Of a stretch of 7,283 bases of DNA, positions 5,722 to 7,283 are shown one piece after another (position 1 is the stretch's first letter; every line of letters begins with the position of its first letter). The DNA lies in contig JAITHM010000056.1 of the NCBI GenBank assembly GCA_031279965.1, positions 1 to 7,283 of the forward strand. The letters run 5' to 3'. Under the pieces are notes generated by a model that had not been told where the DNA came from, ran no database searches, and worked only from the letters and a program-made list of their open reading frames with translations. Position numbers and translations under genes: made by a program. Source of the stretch: Spirochaetaceae bacterium (GTDB lineage: Bacteria > Spirochaetota > Spirochaetia > Treponematales > Breznakiellaceae).

Positions 5722-6996
5722 CTACTCATCATGTAGCATAATATTGATAATCTCTTTATCCGTTAGCTGCATTCCTACTCTGCCAAGCCTGCTTATGTTC
5801 GCAATAGTTTCTTCAAGTCCGCGTGCAACAAGCCCTTCCCCGCCGTAAAATTGCTGGCCATTTTTAAACATTTTGTAACCAAGAATACCGGCATCTACTG
5901 CCGAAGCAATTTTGGCCGCGCATGATGGCTTTGCTCCATCACACACAATGCCGGAAGTTATTGCAAGTGCATTCACAATAGTGTGGGCAATCTCTTCAAA
6001 ACGCCCGCCATGTAAATACGCGATTCCCGCGCCTGCCGCGGCACCTGCGCTTACCACACCGCAATATGCCGAAAGCCGCCCTATGCCGGTCTTTAAATGG
6101 ATCGTAATCAAGCTTGACAAAACCAGAGCGCGGATAAGCGTCTCATGATCAGACTGTAATGTTTTAGCATATTCAATAACAGGAAGTGAAGCCGTCATGC
6201 CTTGATTGCCGCTTCCGGAAAGTATAATAACGGGAAGTTCGCATCCGCTCATGCGTGCATCAGAACCGGCGGCAGCCGCGGCGCGCGCCCGCACTTGGGG
6301 ATTATCGCTTGATTCTGTCAGTAAAACGCTTCCGATATTTGCTCCCCAATTGCTTAAGAGTCCTTCTGCGGAAATTGCTGAGTTATATTCAATTTGACGC
6401 TCTATAAGAGGACGTACTTCATTTATATCAACTGTTTCAGCATAGTCCAGTATTCCTTCGACGCTTAAAAGACTCCGGTCAGTTTCGACATGCTCAAGAA
6501 GATTTTCACCTTGAAAAGTGCAAACACCGTCTTTTTCAATACGCGATATATTGGTATGACTTCCAATTATCAGTACCCGTACCTTTGACGAACCTTTATA
6601 TACGGTAATATCAATTTCAAGAACGTTCTCACTCGAACTCATCTCCAGACTGATAGGGATATTATCAAGGAACTGCTTGATTTTGGGCTGTTCCGCAGAA
6701 GTTACGCCGTCTATTACTTCAAGCTTTTTGGCAGAGTTTCCTGCAATGACACCTGCCGCCACTGCCGCCTTAATGCCGTGTAGCCCGCCGGTATGCGGCA
6801 CGACGACGCTACGCACATTCTTGATAATATTACCGCTTACAATAAGCGTAACACGTTCAGGAAGAGCGCCTAGTTCCTCGCGCGCTCGTGCGGCGGCAAA
6901 CGCAATTGCAGCGGGCTCAGTACAGCCCATTGCCGCAACAAGCTCTTCTTTTAAAATAGCAAAATAATTTGCGTATCTTGGATCAATGGTATTCAT
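5722..6996 (-). CDS. cyuA: L-cysteine desulfidase family protein (CyuA/YhaM, UPF0597; serine dehydratase alpha-like)
   Basis: This 424-residue cytoplasmic protein spans the full family length. Landmarks are LKEELVAAMGCTEPAAIAFA (15-34), VVVPHTGGLHG (64-74), SGCELPVIILSGSGNQGMTA (250-269), GRLSAYCGVVSAGAAAGAGIAYLHGG (306-331) and CDGAKPSCAAKI (352-363). Cysteines C25, C312, C352 and C359 match, in order and spacing (40 then 7 residues), the four cysteines described for the Methanocaldococcus jannaschii [4Fe-4S] L-cysteine desulfidase, which turns cysteine into pyruvate, ammonia and sulfide. In E. coli the homologue cyuA is paired with a transporter (cyuP). Here the partner is an unrelated DAACS symporter 32 nt downstream. 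Start: an in-frame TGA two codons upstream leaves only the ATG at 6996. There is no Shine-Dalgarno, and a -10-like TATACT sits 6 nt before the ATG. Activity on serine or another beta-substituted amino acid cannot be excluded. No regulator such as CyuR is present. Confidence 0.9.
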   Translation of the reverse strand: MNTIDPRYANYFAILKEELVAAMGCTEPAAIAFAAARAREELGALPERVTLIVSGNIIKNVRSVVVPHTGGLHGIKAAVAAGVIAGNSAKKLEVIDGVTSAEQPKIKQFLDNIPISLEMSSSENVLEIDITVYKGSSKVRVLIIGSHTNISRIEKDGVCTFQGENLLEHVETDRSLLSVEGILDYAETVDINEVRPLIERQIEYNSAISAEGLLSNWGANIGSVLLTESSDNPQVRARAAAAAGSDARMSGCELPVIILSGSGNQGMTASLPVIEYAKTLQSDHETLIRALVLSSLITIHLKTGIGRLSAYCGVVSAGAAAGAGIAYLHGGRFEEIAHTIVNALAITSGIVCDGAKPSCAAKIASAVDAGILGYKMFKNGQQFYGGEGLVARGLEETIANISRLGRVGMQLTDKEIINIMLHDE

Positions 6997-7002
6997 ACAT
7001 CA

Positions 7003-7031
7003 AGTATATAAAATTTTTGCTTTAAAGGAAA
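7003..7031 (-). promoter_or_regulatory. Probable promoter of the cysteine desulfidase-symporter set, leaderless geometry
   Basis: On the minus strand TATACT (7008-7003, five of six bases) lies 17 nt from a weak -35 TTTCCT (7031-7026). Only 6 nt separate the -10 from the ATG, so transcription should begin at about the start codon. The same 6-nt distance is seen at pepF. The weak -35 leaves room for an activator. Confidence 0.42.
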
Positions 7032-7105
7032 GTATTTTCAACAATTATTGGGGGAATTGCAGATTTGAACACAGCTGCCGTCACGCTGTAGCGAGACCGC
7101 ATAAT

Positions 7106-7151
7106 CTTAAGAACAAAAACCGTCCATTTTGGGACGGTTTTTGTTCTTAAG
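7106..7151. terminator. Bidirectional intrinsic terminator after fhs, perfect 20-bp stem
   Basis: Arms 7106-7125 and 7132-7151 are perfectly complementary over 20 bp around the 6-nt loop ATTTTG. GTCC/GGAC closes the loop, and the stem contains A5 and T5 tracts that act as the U run when read from either strand. It starts 9 nt after the fhs stop codon on the minus strand, so its job is most likely to end fhs transcription and insulate the desulfidase promoter. Confidence 0.9.
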
Positions 7152-7160
7152 CAGTGATGT

Positions 7161-7283
7161 CTAAAACAGGCCGGAAATCTTGCCGGTGTTGTCCACGTCG
7201 ATTTTTTCGGCGGACGGCACGGGCGGAAGGCCGGGCATCGTCATGATTTCTCCGGTGAGCGCGACAATAAAGCCCGCGCCGGC
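7161..7283 (-). CDS. fhs: Formate-tetrahydrofolate ligase, C-terminal fragment (gene runs off right edge)
   Basis: The last 40 codons and a TAG stop are visible. The peptide begins AGAGFIVALTGEIMTMPGLP and ends AEKIDVDNTGKISGLF. The segment 'GAGF-[IV]-V-x-L-x-G-x-I-M-T-M-P-G-L-P' followed by 'A-x-x-[IM]-D-[VI]-D-x-x-G-x-I-x-G-L-F' is the hallmark C-terminus of Fhs, normally about 555 residues. Fhs uses ATP to join formate to tetrahydrofolate, giving 10-formyl-tetrahydrofolate for purine and formyl-Met synthesis, or for the methyl branch of acetogenesis where that pathway exists. The ATP-binding and formate sites lie outside the window. About 31 of 40 codons end in G or C, much more than the first 40 codons of the neighbouring desulfidase gene (about 15 of 40), which may reflect high expression. 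A strong terminator follows 9 nt after the stop. Confidence 0.95.
   Translation of the reverse strand, partial: AGAGFIVALTGEIMTMPGLPPVPSAEKIDVDNTGKISGLF

Noticed and set aside
5912..6148. Ala/Pro-rich plus-strand open frame opposite the desulfidase gene
   Set aside because: This is a reverse-complement shadow of the conserved Gly/Ala-rich and CDGAKPSC region. Its composition mirrors the real gene.
7061..7100. Possible hairpin or operator (ACAGC/GCTGT) upstream of the desulfidase promoter
   Set aside because: The 5-bp arms with a 9-nt spacer are within chance expectation, and nothing else supports a site.

Overview
The window looks like ordinary chromosome from an anaerobic diderm bacterium. 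My best guess is a spirochaete of the Treponema group. The guess rests on the look of the formate-tetrahydrofolate ligase tail, the M3 oligoendopeptidase N-terminus, a lipoprotein-like LptC (which implies an outer membrane) and an unusual NAD-dependent DNA ligase. No rRNA or other decisive marker is present, so the genus is inference. I see no transposase, integrase, phage gene or CRISPR array.

Layout. Nearly everything is on the minus strand. Positions 1-101 hold the 5' end of an oligoendopeptidase F gene that runs off the left edge. Positions 219-291 hold tRNA-Thr(CGU). Eight bases upstream of it ends a 230-codon RecA/DnaB/KaiC-type ATPase of unknown role (300-992), driven by a near-consensus sigma70 promoter. 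The only plus-strand gene is a stand-alone CheY-like receiver protein (1166-1579), divergent from the ATPase and convergent with lptC. Reading leftward from about 7000 comes a tightly packed set: a CyuA/YhaM-type L-cysteine desulfidase (6996-5722), a DAACS-family amino-acid symporter (5689-4505), ligA (4463-2508) and an LptC-like envelope protein (2428-1640). At the right edge, 7161-7283 is the 3' end of fhs, closed by a perfect 20-bp-stem terminator.

How the genes fit together. The desulfidase and symporter form a probable uptake-and-degradation pair for cysteine or another small neutral amino acid. The transporter has lost the arginine that acidic-substrate homologues use to hold the side-chain carboxylate, and the enzyme keeps the four cysteines described for archaeal L-cysteine desulfidase. 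ligA and lptC are housekeeping genes that appear to ride behind this pair, possibly with an extra weak promoter before lptC. fhs belongs to one-carbon metabolism and is transcriptionally insulated.

I did not find an obvious new defence or mobile system. The points most worth a second look are the symporter with altered cation- and substrate-site residues, the uncharacterised RecA-fold ATPase next to a tRNA, the atypical nucleotide-binding region of LigA, the orphan LptC with a Pro/Gln/Ala-rich tail, and two genes (pepF and the desulfidase) whose -10 boxes sit 6 nt from the ATG without a Shine-Dalgarno, which suggests leaderless mRNAs. There is no gene-free stretch longer than 300 bases. The gaps at 102-218, 993-1165 and 6997-7160 hold promoters, hairpins and a short repeat, listed below.
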